From positions 21,554,698 through 21,618,697 of the forward strand of contig NC_057919.1 in the NCBI RefSeq assembly GCF_018873765.1: 64,000 nt of DNA, given 5' to 3'. Both the position numbers and the translations under genes were made by a program. The notes under the pieces were generated by a model, which was given only the letters and a program-made list of their open reading frames with translations, did no database searches and was not told where the DNA came from. This document shows, piece by piece, positions 35,295 to 45,747 of the stretch. Source of the stretch: Telopea speciosissima. Its lineage: Eukaryota > Streptophyta > Magnoliopsida > Proteales > Proteaceae. Each line of letters begins with the position of its first letter. Positions within the stretch are counted from its first letter, which is position 1.

Positions 35295-36689
35295 GGGATA
35301 AGTACGCGTACCCCCCTGTAATGCACCCAATATTCCTCGTACCCCTCTAAGCTTCTGATAAGTCCACGTAGCACCCCTGTTTTATCCCCCTAATGCCATT
35401 TAAGTCCACACCAGATATTAAATGCTATAAAATGACCAAACTACCATTTCTTTTATCTTTTCTAAAATTTGAAAAGACTTAGTTGCCCTGACCTATTTGC
35501 TAAAATTTGAAAAAATCAAAATGCCCTCATCTTCCCCAAATCATCATCTTCTTTTCCCCAAATCATCATCTTCTCAATCTCAATCTAGATGACGATAACA
35601 AGGTGGGTTTGGTCGCTGAGGGTGCCATTCAGCGTGTGGTTGGAGTTTTGCAGAGTGAGGGTGGGACACCTAACTGCAGGGCTCTTGCAGCCACCATGTT
35701 GACGAGTCTGGCCGTGGTGGAAGTTAACAAGGCCACCATTGGTTCCTACCCTTTTGCTATTAAAGCTCTGGTTTCGCTTCTTCGAGATGGCAGCAGCAGA
35801 GAAAAGAAACAAGCAGCCACCGCTCTTGATGCCCTTTGTTCATTCCCCGACAATAAGAAGAGAGTCGTCGAATGTGGGGCGGTGCAAATTTTGATCCAAA
35901 TGGCTGATTCTTGGGTCGACAGGGCTTTTGAAGTTCTGAGTCTCTTGGCTAAATGCAAGGAAGGCAGAGAAGAAATGGCGAGGTTTGATGGTTGTGTTCC
36001 AATTTTGGTTGGAGTGTTAAGGAACGGAACTTCACGGTCCGTACAGCACGCCCTATCCGCTTTGATTTCGATCTGTTCTTACAGTGAACAAGTGGGTTCG
36101 GAGGCTAGGAGGGAAGGGGTTGTAGATATTTGTTTGGGATTGTTGGATGATGAGAGTGAAAAGATTACGAGAAATGCTTCGAGTTTAATTCAAGGTCTGC
36201 GGAAGTACAAGCCCACGAGCTGATTCGCCCTTAAATTTTTACATTTATAGGGAAACTTTGTGAGCAACGAAGCGAAAGAGCTCGGCTTTGGGGAGGAGCA
36301 AGGACGCTTTTTCCTTCTTCTTCGTACTTCACTTGTGGAGGTGGGCTTCACGGTGGGATGGTGATGGTGTTAATGGTGGGCGGTGGTGGTGGCGGTGATG
36401 GTGGTGTAAAAGAAGATGATGATTTTGAGAAGATGAGGGCATTTTGATCTTTTCAAATTTTAGTAAATAGGTCTGGGTAATTAGGACTTTTCAAATTTTA
36501 GAAAAGATAGAAGAAATGGTAGTTTGACCATTTTATAGCATTTAATACTTGATGTGGACTTAAATGGCATTAGGGGGATAAAGTAGGGGTGGTACATGGA
36601 ATATTGAGGGGTGATACGTAAACTTATCAAAAGCTTAGGGGGGTACGAGGAATATTGGGTGCATGACAGGGGGTATGCATACTTATCCC
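35295..36689. mobile_element. Pack-MULE-like element with captured U-box/ARM gene fragment
   Basis: The element is 1395 bp with inverted arms of about 260 bp: GGGATAAGTACGCGTACCCC at the left, and the arm's reverse complement runs to CTTATCCC at the right. Exact 9-bp flanks TATTATCTT lie at 35286-35294 and 36690-36698. Other paired pieces are AATATTCCTCGTACCCC, ATTTAAGTCCACA, CAAACTACCATTTCTT and AAAATGCCCTCATCTTC. Long TIRs, a 9-bp duplication, no transposase and host coding sequence inside match the Pack-MULE definition. It sits inside the outer TIR element (33387-36830). Confidence 0.88.
35507..36223 (+). CDS. chimeric ORF: captured PUB8-like ARM-repeat fragment
   Basis: This is an open 238-codon frame. 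The first ~25 codons come from the TIR arm. From about residue 27 (LDDDNKVGLVAEGAIQRVV) it is armadillo-repeat sequence close to the C-terminal half of U-box protein 8 (PUB8-type E3 ligases): AATMLTSLAVVEVNKATIG, then VSLLRDGSSREKKQAATAL, AKCKEGREEMARF, and a terminal repeat ending LIQGLRKYKPTS. The U-box, which gives E3 activity, is absent, so it could at most bind partners. The fragment has no introns and no stops over about 640 bp, which suggests either recent capture or selection. Whether it is transcribed is unknown, and the start at 35507 is only the first ATG of the frame. Confidence 0.8.
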   Translation: MKKSKCPHLPQIIIFFSPNHHLLNLNLDDDNKVGLVAEGAIQRVVGVLQSEGGTPNCRALAATMLTSLAVVEVNKATIGSYPFAIKALVSLLRDGSSREKKQAATALDALCSFPDNKKRVVECGAVQILIQMADSWVDRAFEVLSLLAKCKEGREEMARFDGCVPILVGVLRNGTSRSVQHALSALISICSYSEQVGSEARREGVVDICLGLLDDESEKITRNASSLIQGLRKYKPTS

Positions 36690-37499
36690 TATTATCTTTT
36701 TCATTACATTTTTAACACCGTCAACAAATATACGTACGGTTGATACAATCTTTAAATCTAAGAGTAGACAGTTGTCATTAGTCAATATGCAGTGGATGGG
36801 ATTGCCATTGAAACAAAGTATAGGGAAGTGTACTTTTCTCAAAAATTTACTTTATATAGCATGTAAAATTCCATTAAAGAGAAAATTTTGTATTTTAATT
36901 TGATGGACGTTGGTGATGGATACCTCTCTTCGAATGGCTACAATGAATATGGAAGAAGTTGGATCAGGTGTGCAATTGGGTCAGATTTTTTAGAACTCCA
37001 ACCAAAATCAAGGTCCCCTTACCTCAACCCCAGCCCAGGCACAGCCGTACCATGCTCAACCCAACCTAATCCGGCTCTGATTGATTCTAACTGGGCTAGG
37101 TTGGCCCTGATTGACCCCGATAGCCCCAATTTTTGCCATTTCAAGGCTAAGCAAGGCCAAGCTAGGCATGTTTTCTGACTATATGTATGATTTTACTATG
37201 TATAATTGTATATTTCAATAATATCAGGAAATTTTGGAAACCAAATGAACGTAGACCAGAGCAAGCTTTACACAAGCTACTAAATTGTCCTAGTATGGCT
37301 GAAAAATCTAGTATAAAATAATGTATAATTTTCAAAGGGAGGGATCGCTGCTAAGCTGTGAGCACACTGGACATCCAACAAGGGTGAAATTTTCCATTTT
37401 ATAATGGAGGGGGGGGGGTCATTTCGCCCTTCCGATGTCTTATTTTCAACTCCTTATACTTGAGTATCACAATTAATTGACCAATGTAGAAGGACTTGG

Positions 37500-38260
37500 A
37501 TACGTGATATTCTTGAGGAGATATTTTTGCATATGATTCCGGATAAGGTTTGGAAGCTCATTTGGTCTTGCTGTACTTATCCTAAAATCCAATGTTTCTT
37601 ATGGTGTGCTTGTGGTGCTGCTAATGCTCTTAATAGGAGCAATATTCACGGGTTGATTCGGAGTGTGGAAGATGTGGTGTTCATGAGACTATATCGCATA
37701 TTTTATTTGGGTGTTCTTTCACCCATGCAGTGTGGTTAGGGGATCTTTATCACCTCCAGTTTGCTGACCGGCCCAGTTCCCCAGTTCCTCAAACAAAGGG
37801 GGGCTGAAATGACCTCTCTACCCATACCCAAACACCTTGCCCGGGTGGGATCCACCATCCCCCTATTAGAGGAACTACGGAACTGGGCCGGTCAACAAAC
37901 TGGAGGTGATAATTTTCCGTGGTTAGGAAGTGCCATTGGATGGATATCTTGACCCTCATGACTCTGAGCCTCCTCTTCATACTTGGATTATGAACTGGAC
38001 TGTTCTCTCACGTTTTGGGAAATTAATCGGTCGAGATCTCATATCACAGTGTGCCTTTACTTGCTAGTTTTTGTGGTTATCAAAGAATGAGTATATTTTT
38101 GGCAAACACTCTCGAAACTGGAGGAGGTGATCTATTCTTCATTTTGCGCATACAAAGAGTTCAAGGATGCAATCCATGTTCAAGTCCTCACGCTAATATT
38201 GAATAAAGCTTTGGTCTACACTCCTACCCAATATGTATATTGGAAAGAGAATGCCATTAA
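37500..38260 (+). mobile_element. LINE fragment (zf-RVT region), interrupted by a MITE
   Basis: The plus strand encodes KVWKLIWSCCTYPKIQCFLW, then in another frame CGVHETISHILFGC and HAVWLG. This is the zinc-binding region after plant LINE reverse transcriptase (zf-RVT). Sequence after the MITE is too decayed to place with certainty. Confidence 0.6.
37748..37912. mobile_element. hairpin MITE inserted in the LINE fragment
   Basis: TTATCACCTCCAGTTTG and ACCGGCCCAGTTCC at the left are mirrored by GGAACTGGGCCGGT and CAAACTGGAGGTGATAA at the right. The loop has GAAATGACC and CAAACACCTTGCCCGGG. The palindromic ends leave TA or TAA as the possible target duplication. Confidence 0.85.
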
Positions 38261-38629
38261 TGCAGCGCACGCTGCCCCTGTGCTCTGACACAGTGGTGCA
38301 CAAATGACTGTCACATCCTTGATCATTTATTATATACAGGGGTACAGGGGTACTACCCCTTCGATCATTCCATGCATCCCTGTGTCAAGGCAATGGGCGG
38401 CTTGCAGGCGTGACCGGGTGGCTTTTTTTTCTCCCTATGTATATATATTCTCTCTCCACTCTTGTCATAATTTCTTCAAGCAGTTAGAGGGCCCTTTCAA
38501 CTGAAAAGCCCACTCACTCCCATCCTCTGAAATGGTTAGGTTGTTCACTTTGTAGTGAACCTTCTTCCCCACCCCACCCAACTCTCTCTGGAAAAGAAAG
38601 AAGCTCTGGTACCGATTACGGAGCAGGAG

Positions 38630-39278
38630 ATGAGCAATCAGGGAACCGATGCAACATCATCGAACAATACCCTCGAGTGTTGCATGTGTGGAGACTATGG
38701 CTTACACAACGAGTTCTTCCGATGCAAGATTTGCCTCTTCAGGTTCCAACACAGGTAACTAATTAACTGATCGAGACCACACAGAACCACAAGTTGTAGA
38801 TATAATTGATGATGATGATGATGATTCATGCGATTGCAGATACTGTAGCGATCTCTACCCGAAAGCCGATTCTTATCGAGTCTGTAATTGGTGTCTGAAA
38901 AGAAAGGGAAGGAAGATCATCGACGACGGAGCAAACAATTCCTCTTCTCTTACTTCTCCTAATAATAACAGCAATAACAGACTTGAAGATAAAAAGGAAG
39001 AAGAAATCAAGAACAGGAGAAATGATGGGCTTGTGGGTGTGAAGGCCCAGAGAGGAAGTCTACAATTGCATCTACAGAATCCCATGAAGAAACAGAGATC
39101 GCCGGAGCAATCATCGATGGCAGCGCCAAAGAGGATCATTGCAAATGGGTGCTTGAAGGAAAAACTTGGAAGGAATAAATCGGAGGAAATCCCTAAGACT
39201 GGTGGGAGTGGGATCGTCAAACAGGTCTTCAGAGGTAAGGTTCGAAGGTATAAGCTCTTGGATGAAGTCTCTAGCTAG
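38630..39278 (+). CDS. PHD-like zinc-finger protein, copy 2
   Basis: There are two exons, 38630-38754 and 38840-39278, giving 187 residues. It keeps all putative zinc ligands of copy 1 (CCMCGDYGLHNEFFRCKIC, then QHRYCS and YRVCNWC) and the same C-terminus, VFRGKVRRYKLLDEVSS. Relative to copy 1 it gains residues near the N-terminus and loses two near the middle (PEQSSMAAPK), so the length stays the same. Indels are multiples of three and the splice sites are conserved, so both genes look functional. The intron is longer through a GAT microsatellite. Function is unknown, and a PHD-like finger suggests chromatin or protein binding. Confidence 0.85.
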
Positions 39279-40090
39279 TTTTTTTTTAATGAAGTACTTG
39301 ATTAGCATAAAAGCCATTATCAGAGAATTCAAAATTTGTTCTTAATTGTAATGAAATTGGAAGAAGAAGAAGAAGATAGAGAGAAAGATAGGATATCTTT
39401 GGTTTGAGAGGATTTGCTTAATTAGAACGATGATTATCCTGAATTTGTGGTTCCAGATTTACAGATTATCTATCCTTTTAAGTTTTGAGAATTCAACTTC
39501 TTCAAAATCGTAAGGTGTCCAACGTTGTTTTTTTTCTTTTTTCTTTACTGATGATGGTTTCAGGTTCAAACATAGATGATTTTTTTACTTTCCATGTTTT
39601 CCACATTTAATACTAAGCCTAGAAGAAGGAAGTAAAAATAATTAAGGCTAATGACGCAAAAAGACTGCTATTAATGGGTATTATTAATTTTTTAAAATTT
39701 TTTTATTTCTAATGGAAGCGTGTGTTATGATTACGGTTACTGTTAATGACGTATTAGCGTACTTGGGTTTAATTATGTGGAAATTGAGGTCTTAAATGTA
39801 GAAAACAGAGAGGTATCTCACGTGGGGTCTTTGTCTACCATATTTCCCCCTTTCAAGCAAGAAGAAAGCAATGCTGGGGGTAGAAAATGCACATTGGATT
39901 GAAACAGCTTAGAACCTGTTCTTTATTTTCTGGGAGAGTCTTGCACCAGTTTATGCTGTACGCATCTACGATTGCTGCATGGCTGCGTGACCTCTACATC
40001 AGTGCATGCCAAATGCGTCTGTCACAGCCTCATTGGGATTAACATGGATGAAATTTTTTTATTTCATAGGGGTTGGTGGTAGTCTGGTAG

Positions 40091-40528
40091 AGGTGTCAAA
40101 CTTGGGACCGAACTTAACCGAACTGAACCTAGGTCTTATTGGGTAGGTTTCGGCTTTGGGTTATTACGACTCTGAAACCAACCGAACCACCCCAAAAATC
40201 AAAAGTGCCCCACACCAAACCCAAACCAGCTCAAAACCCGGACCAAAACTGAATCCAAACCGATCTACCTCGATAAGAAATCGTTAACAACTCAAAACCC
40301 ATTAAAAATCATTTGTTTTCTCCTATAGTTTTATATAAATACTGATGTTAAACTAATCCCAAACCGGGTCTAAACCAAAGCTGACCCTATAACAAACTGA
40401 AACAAGAAACTGATGCAAACCCGAAACTAAATCAAATTGAAATCGAATTTTCCTTGTTGGTTTGGTTTCAGATTCACCATTCCCCACAACAAACTTGACT
40501 CAACCCAAATTGACCGATTGACACTCCT
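40091..40528. mobile_element. hAT-like non-autonomous element (copy 2 only)
   Basis: AGGTGTCAA at the left and TTGACACTCCT at the right are inverted ends. The interior is rich in AACCGAACC/GGTTTGG words with no coding sequence. In duplication copy 1 the flanks (TTTATTTCATAAGG...GGTGGTATGGTAATTT near 32590-32625) are joined without it, so this is an empty-site confirmation. Confidence 0.75.
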
Positions 40529-40650
40529 AGTGGGTGGACTAGTGTGGTAATTTTACACGCTCTTGGGCGACTATTGAGAACCAGAATTTGAAAATGCACA
40601 CAAATGAGAGGTGGCCGTAGAGCAAGCATTCTCTATAGTGTTTCAGTAAC

Positions 40651-40847
40651 AGGATTTTAATCTTCTCCAATTCCTAAAAGTGTGCAGTGCGGCAGTGCTA
40701 GGTGGAGATGTCGACACCTGGCAGATCGGGCATCCAACAGTCCATATCAATGAGCTCGGACCATTGAATGTCCGAACTGCCAAGTATCGACATCTCCACT
40801 AACACTGCTGCACTACACTCCTTTAGGAATTGGAGAGGATTATTTTC
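40651..40847. mobile_element. hairpin MITE, family B (in duplication copy 2)
   Basis: GATTTTAATCTTCTCCAATTCC and GGAATTGGAGAGGATTA are inverted ends. GTGCTAGGTGGAGATGTCGAC pairs with GTCGACATCTCCAC-like sequence at the right. It interrupts the paralogous TATAGTGTTT...AATAACACATC sequence that is continuous in copy 1 (33213-33235). Confidence 0.8.
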
Positions 40848-41166
40848 CTTCAATAACACACATCTTTATTTTAGATAATTTGATTAAAATGATTAGATGA
40901 GTAAATTGTTAAATAAATCCCAAACACAATTTTGAATAATTTGATAATATTTCCAAGAAATAAATAGGTACTTTATCAACAAATGATTAACACCAACCCA
41001 ATGTAATGATCAAGATATCCTCATTCCACTAACGTGAATGGTGGACCAGGAGCAGGACCTAGACCGAATTTGCTCCTCTCTTTCAGTCTACGTGCACTGC
41101 ACGGAAGAAAAGCTGGAAGTGATTCACCAATCACCACCACTTAACATTATTAACTAACGAATTTTT

Positions 41167-41334
41167 CTCCACTCAGGTTCTGCCTAGTCAGGTTCGTAGG
41201 TTCCTCTCATAGGGAGGGCAGAAATGACGACCTCACCCCACCCGGGTAGTGTGTTCGGGCGGGGGTGAGGTCGTCATTTCCGATCCCCTATGAGAGGAAC
41301 CTACGAACTTGACCGAACAGGAACCTGAGAGGAG
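41167..41334. mobile_element. hairpin MITE, family A copy 2
   Basis: The arms (CAGGTTCGTAGGTTCCTCTC and its reverse complement) and the loop are nearly identical to 6731-6900, about 34 kb away, showing a mobile family. Confidence 0.88.
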
Positions 41335-41725
41335 TTAAGTCCATTAACTAACAGGTTGATTTGATGTCCACTTATGAATGCTGAGTCAATTAGATTATAT
41401 AAGATGCAGATTTAGCATTCATGAGAAAATTTTGTATTTTAATTTTGATGGGCGGTGATGATGGATACCTTTATGGATAGGGGAGAAGTTGAATTACGGT
41501 TGTAACCAGCTAGGGCTGCTTCGGATTTTTTAAAACCCCAGCCCAACCTTAGGTCTCCTTAATTCAATCCAAGTTCAGGCCCAACCTTATTGGGTTCAAC
41601 CCAACCGAGCCCATCCCTGATTGATCCTGATTGGGTCGGATTGGCCTGATTGACCTTAACAGCCACTATTTTTGTTCTTCCAGGGATACGCAAGGCTGGG
41701 GTAATAATGTTTTTTACCGTATGTA

Positions 41726-42984
41726 TAGGGTCAGGCCGGGCCGGGCTCTATCCAAGACCTCAGCCCAGGCCAGGCAATGGCAGTCAATCCATCCATCACG
41801 AGCTCTCATGCAACATTTTCTTGTTCATTCGTCATATAAAATACAATCCAGTTAAGAAATAAGAGCGGACTTCTATATTCGTTATGGAATCGAGTTTCCC
41901 TCCACCAACGTTGAATAGGATCTCATTCACCGAGGGACGGGAGAGGGCGAGAATAGGAATCAGGAGGATATTTTGGAATATAATAAAACCCTAAGATGGT
42001 GGGTGAACCGCGTCCTCCATGTGTGGAAGAAAACTTTGTCCATTCGTTATTGTATTATGTTATCATCTAATTTGTTTGGGTCGGGGTTTACATTCTTGGG
42101 CAGGGGAAACTGCCATCTATCATCAGTTCACCACCACTCTGTCCAAAATAGTTAGGTTGAAAATCAAAATACATGCAAAAGGACTAAGAAATTTGTTGGG
42201 GGCAAAGGTGAGGATCTTGAGTTGTTTCAGCAGCTTGCAAAGGATATGGCCTCTGTGGTTTAATCACAAATTGCAATCAAAACTTTTGTGAAAATATTCC
42301 AATAGTTACTAAATTTTGCAATCAAATTCCTTGCATTTAAAAAGAAAAATAAAGATTTCATTTGAAAAGTATGATTACCATATTTAATAAGAGGTTATGG
42401 AAGTTTTGTATATGATTGCCAAATTTAATAAGAGTTTAAGGTATTTATGTATTCATGATTATAAAAATTTTCATTTTTTTAAACTGATTTCATTATTCTT
42501 CCTTTCCCTTTACCTGCAATCAGACAGAACTTGCAAAAAGCTACTGAACCATCCAAAATAATCCAAAAAAGGATAATGTTGTTCTGTCCAACTGTTACAT
42601 GTATGTTTTTAGCTTTAGTACTATGCGATGGATCCCTTCTTCCAATAGAAAATGATAATAAAAGGAAAATTGTTATAGCCTTACCTGTTAAGGGGAAAAA
42701 AAATAAAAACCCATTTGGCCTCTTCCTCTCGAGTCGTCTTCTTTGTGCTTTGGAGTCTTGTGATTATCCAAACAATGCACTTGCAGGCACCCACATACTT
42801 CCATTCTTGCAACTCTTTCTCTTCTCAGACATTGTCCATACTCTACATTCAATTTCTTTCTTCACATGAAAAATAAATAAATAAACCTAACTTAATATTT
42901 TGTTATCTACATTCCAATCCAATGCCTGATAATCATATATCCTCCCATGAGAAGGAATCTCTTTTACTCATATAAATTAAAATT
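41726..42984. other. intergenic DNA
   Basis: No gene, RNA or complete repeat is recognised. The open frames here are short and lack similarity I can name. Confidence 0.4.
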
Positions 42985-44480
42985 GGGTAATTTACACATA
43001 CCATCTTTGAGGTTTGATGAAAGGATGATTTTACCTTCTAGTTTTAGAAAATTCTGCGTACCCCCTCTAAGGTTTACAAAGGGTAACAAATAATTCCATT
43101 CCATCAGTTCATGGCTGACTGACTAACTGTGTTAAAATTTAGATTTGAACCGATGGAATTACCTTTGCAAAAAAAGACCTGCAACCCATCTTCCCCAATT
43201 ATGCAGAAACCGCTCCGACTTCCCTAAATTTTCTAACAACCTGTTTGCTCCATCTTCCTAACCCTCACCGTTTCTAAATTTGCAAGCTTGGGCCCTCGAC
43301 GGAGGTTGGAATCGAGGAATGAAAGAAGAGGAGAAGGGTTTCAGGCGGACAAAGTTAGGGTTTTGGAGAGATGGGTGTTTGGCAGAGAGGGTTCGAAGGA
43401 TCTGAAAAGAGAGTGATCGTAGGGTTCGATTTCTAATGACTTGGTTGGATCAAGCAGCCCTAGACTCTAACTCGATTTCTTCATCTCAGTCTGAACAATG
43501 GGACTTTAATTAGATGGGTATCCTTCTACCGAATTCACCATTGAAAGTGAATTAAATGGGAAGTTGCAGGTGGGGCTGGAAGGTTAACCTCCCTTTCCAT
43601 GGTTGTATATAGATGGCAACCCATTTTCGAATCCCAAACTTCTCATGCCCTAACTCCAATCTTTCTGTGATATACTTCCTTGAAACCAGAACTGTTTTGT
43701 AGCTATCACCCCCGTTGATTTCTGGAGATTACTTATAATGGGTTTTGGAGCTATGGTGGCATGGATTCATGAGATTCCTTGGTATTTCGGATGAGGGGGC
43801 TGCAACTTTCGAAAGAGAAATCACCTTCCCGTGCTCTGTTTCCATTGGGAGGTAGATGATGATCTATTTCAATATCTCACATGTACAATAATCCAAAAAA
43901 AATGGAGATGGCGGCAGGGGGAAAGATGGTTGCTGTGAGTAACTCAATTCAGTAGTAGAACAGAAACCTGAAATTAGGATTTGAAAACGGAATCTGAAAC
44001 TGGGTTTTTTGAAACCATACTTGCCATAGGACTCTAAGAAAACATTATCAAAATCAAATTTTGCAACCACAGAGATGTTCAGAACAGAAACCACGATGCT
44101 ATGTATGGAACCAGATTTGAAACCCAGTGGCTCGTAGGGGAACCCGAGGATTTGGAGAAGGAGGAATCAATAGGAGGTTCTGAGATCTCCGTCAGCAAAG
44201 AAAACGAAGGTACCCTCGATAACTCCTCTTAGCAATTAGTATTAGAGATTCAATTAGGAGCAGAGAGCAACTCATCTTCCCCAAATCGATTTGGGGAAGA
44301 TGAGTTGCAGGTTTTTTTTTTTGCAAGGGCAATTTTGCCATTTCACCCCATGTTTTTAACGGAGTTAGTCATACGGAATGGGTTTATTTGTTACCGTTTG
44401 CAAACAGAGGTACGCAGAATTTTCCAAAACGGGGGAGGAAAAATCATCCTTTTGTTAAACCTCGGGGGTGGTATGTATAA
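42985..44480. mobile_element. long-TIR (MULE-like) element
   Basis: The left arm (42985-43190: GGGTAATTTACACATACC, then AGGATGATTTTACC and TCTGCGTACC) is inverted at the right (about 44310-44480: GGTACGCAGA, GGAAAAATCATCCTTTTG, GGTATGTATA). The arms are about 170-200 bp. The interior starts and ends near CATCTTCCCC/GGGGAAGATG palindromic text and holds gene-like leader wording (TAGGGTTTTGG) plus an open minus-strand frame at 43864-44094. No transposase is visible. The outer right end is eroded and no target duplication was identified. Confidence 0.65.
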
Positions 44481-45654
44481 AAAAATAAAAAGCAAAAAAG
44501 AAAAAAAAACAAAAAGACAAATCACTAGGAGTAACCCCAATTGTTGTGTGTGTTTTGAATTCTAATATCGGTTTCAAAAATTAGTCCGCTCTGATATTTT
44601 TGGTGGTGACTCGAATGAGATTTTTTTTTCTTTTTTTTAACATATGTGATGGTAGCGAAGGGCTTGGCATGGTATGATCCAATCTGATGGATCGACCCAA
44701 CTTGAAAGGAGTATTTATATGCTTGCATATCTTGTTGTGTAAACAAGTGAAATTTGAGGATTTTCGAGTTAAGATTTTTGGGTGAGAGTTTTTGCTACCG
44801 TTTTGGTGTTCTTGAGAAATCTCTACTGTAATCTTTTTTCATTTCATAGTGACTCTATCTTTAGCTTTGCCCGTGAACGTAACACATCACATTAGTTTGT
44901 GAACCACCTTAAATCTATGTCATCTTGGTTCTGTTTTGATTTTTTGTTCGTGATTCTTTGATGTTTGTTTTAACACCAATTAAAACTGTCGGTACAATTG
45001 AAACTACCCAAACAAATAGCCACTTATGGCATGAGTTGTACCATTCAAATTCTCTTGCCTCTAAGCTCCAACCCCTAACCAACCAGACAAAATGTTATAT
45101 TCCCAATTTCCTATCCACCACAAACTTAACAAGTTTCAGGCCCAGCACAATTGAGACACACTGTCCCTCACCAAATCTAATGTCCTTGTCTTATCTTAAA
45201 TCACAATTCAATGGCCTTCTTCTCTCTTAAATTACAATTCAATTAATGGTTTCTATTTCAAATTCAACTTGAGAACCTCTGCATCCAAACAAAATAGTAG
45301 TATTAGTAGTAGTATAAGTTATGTACTTCCCCCATTTCTTCAGTCCCTGAAATATCTTGTTTTTCTTCCCCTTGTGCTTAATATAATGATAATAAAGATT
45401 TCCAATTTAGAATTTTCCGGCCACTAATGTTTTATTTGGTCCAGAGTCACAGACCTCACCACCGTTTCTCCCACTCTTACCTCAAAGAGTCTAAGTCCTT
45501 CCCCTGTTATTAAAATATTATTAGCAGACAAAGTCTGAAATTCTAGATGGAAGTTGAATCTCTCTCCTCACTAAAGTCCAACTCTTTAAGGTAGAAGCTG
45601 TAAAGGGCTAAAGGCAGTAACGAATAGAGACTCGGTTGGAGACTTTCACCAGTA
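44481..45654. other. upstream region of the kinase gene
   Basis: AT-rich DNA with no recognised gene. The last few hundred bases should include the kinase promoter, but no clear TATA box stands out. Confidence 0.4.
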
Positions 45655-45747
45655 ATGGCTCTCGATGCTCTGGATTCCCCCTCTTTGAATCTCTTCCTTT
45701 CCCTGTACTACCCCAGCATATTGTCGACGCTGAGCGAGTGCTTCTAG
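45655..45747 (+). CDS. 30-codon uORF abutting the kinase start codon
   Basis: ATG at 45655 opens a frame of 30 codons (starting MALDALDSPSLNLFLSLYYP) that ends with TAG at 45745-45747, directly next to the kinase ATG at 45748. If the transcript includes it, ribosomes would have to scan past it or reinitiate with zero spacing. Its conservation is unknown. It could also simply be non-transcribed upstream DNA. Confidence 0.45.
   Translation: MALDALDSPSLNLFLSLYYPSILSTLSECF

Larger units (their letters stand above)
33387..36830. mobile_element. outer long-TIR element carrying a WRKY fragment and a nested Pack-MULE
   Basis: The left arm (about 33387-33475) and the reverse complement of about 36735-36825 share TTTCAATGGCA, then GCATATTGACTAATGACA and GATTTAAAGATT. 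Paralogy with duplication copy 2 stops at 33386 and resumes near 36870, as expected for an insertion here, though copy 2 also has about 350 bp at that place that copy 1 lacks. No transposase is visible and no target duplication was identified. The interior holds a telobox-like stretch, a WRKY group III gene fragment, a hairpin MITE (34985-35119) and the TIR element at 35295-36689. Confidence 0.55.
30915..37185. repeat. tandem segmental duplication, copy 1 (expanded)
   Basis: The segment aligns with 38465-41725. Shared landmarks in order are GGGCCCTTTCAACTGAAAA, the zinc-finger gene, its 3' flank (GTTACTGTTAATGACGTATT), the AT-rich stretch ending near 33386, and GAGAAAATTTTGTATTTTAATT onward from 36876. 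Copy 1 is longer because of a family B MITE (32921-33080) and the nested TIR-element block (33387-36830). Confidence 0.85.
37186..38464. other. spacer between the two duplication copies
   Basis: It contains a decayed LINE fragment (37500-38260) split by a hairpin MITE (37748-37912), and GC-rich MITE-like wording at 38260-38400. No host gene is recognised. Confidence 0.5.
38465..41725. repeat. tandem segmental duplication, copy 2
   Basis: This is the paralogue of 30915-37185, from GGGCCCTTTCAACTGAAAA to the GGCCTGATTGACC stretch near 41645. It lacks the MITE at 32921 and the TIR nest of copy 1. It has its own hAT-like element (40091-40528), family B MITE (40651-40847) and family A MITE (41167-41334). 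Confidence 0.85.

Noticed and set aside
42531-42869. 112-codon plus-strand frame
   Set aside because: No family is recognised, there is no splice or promoter context, and the composition is like the AT-rich surroundings.
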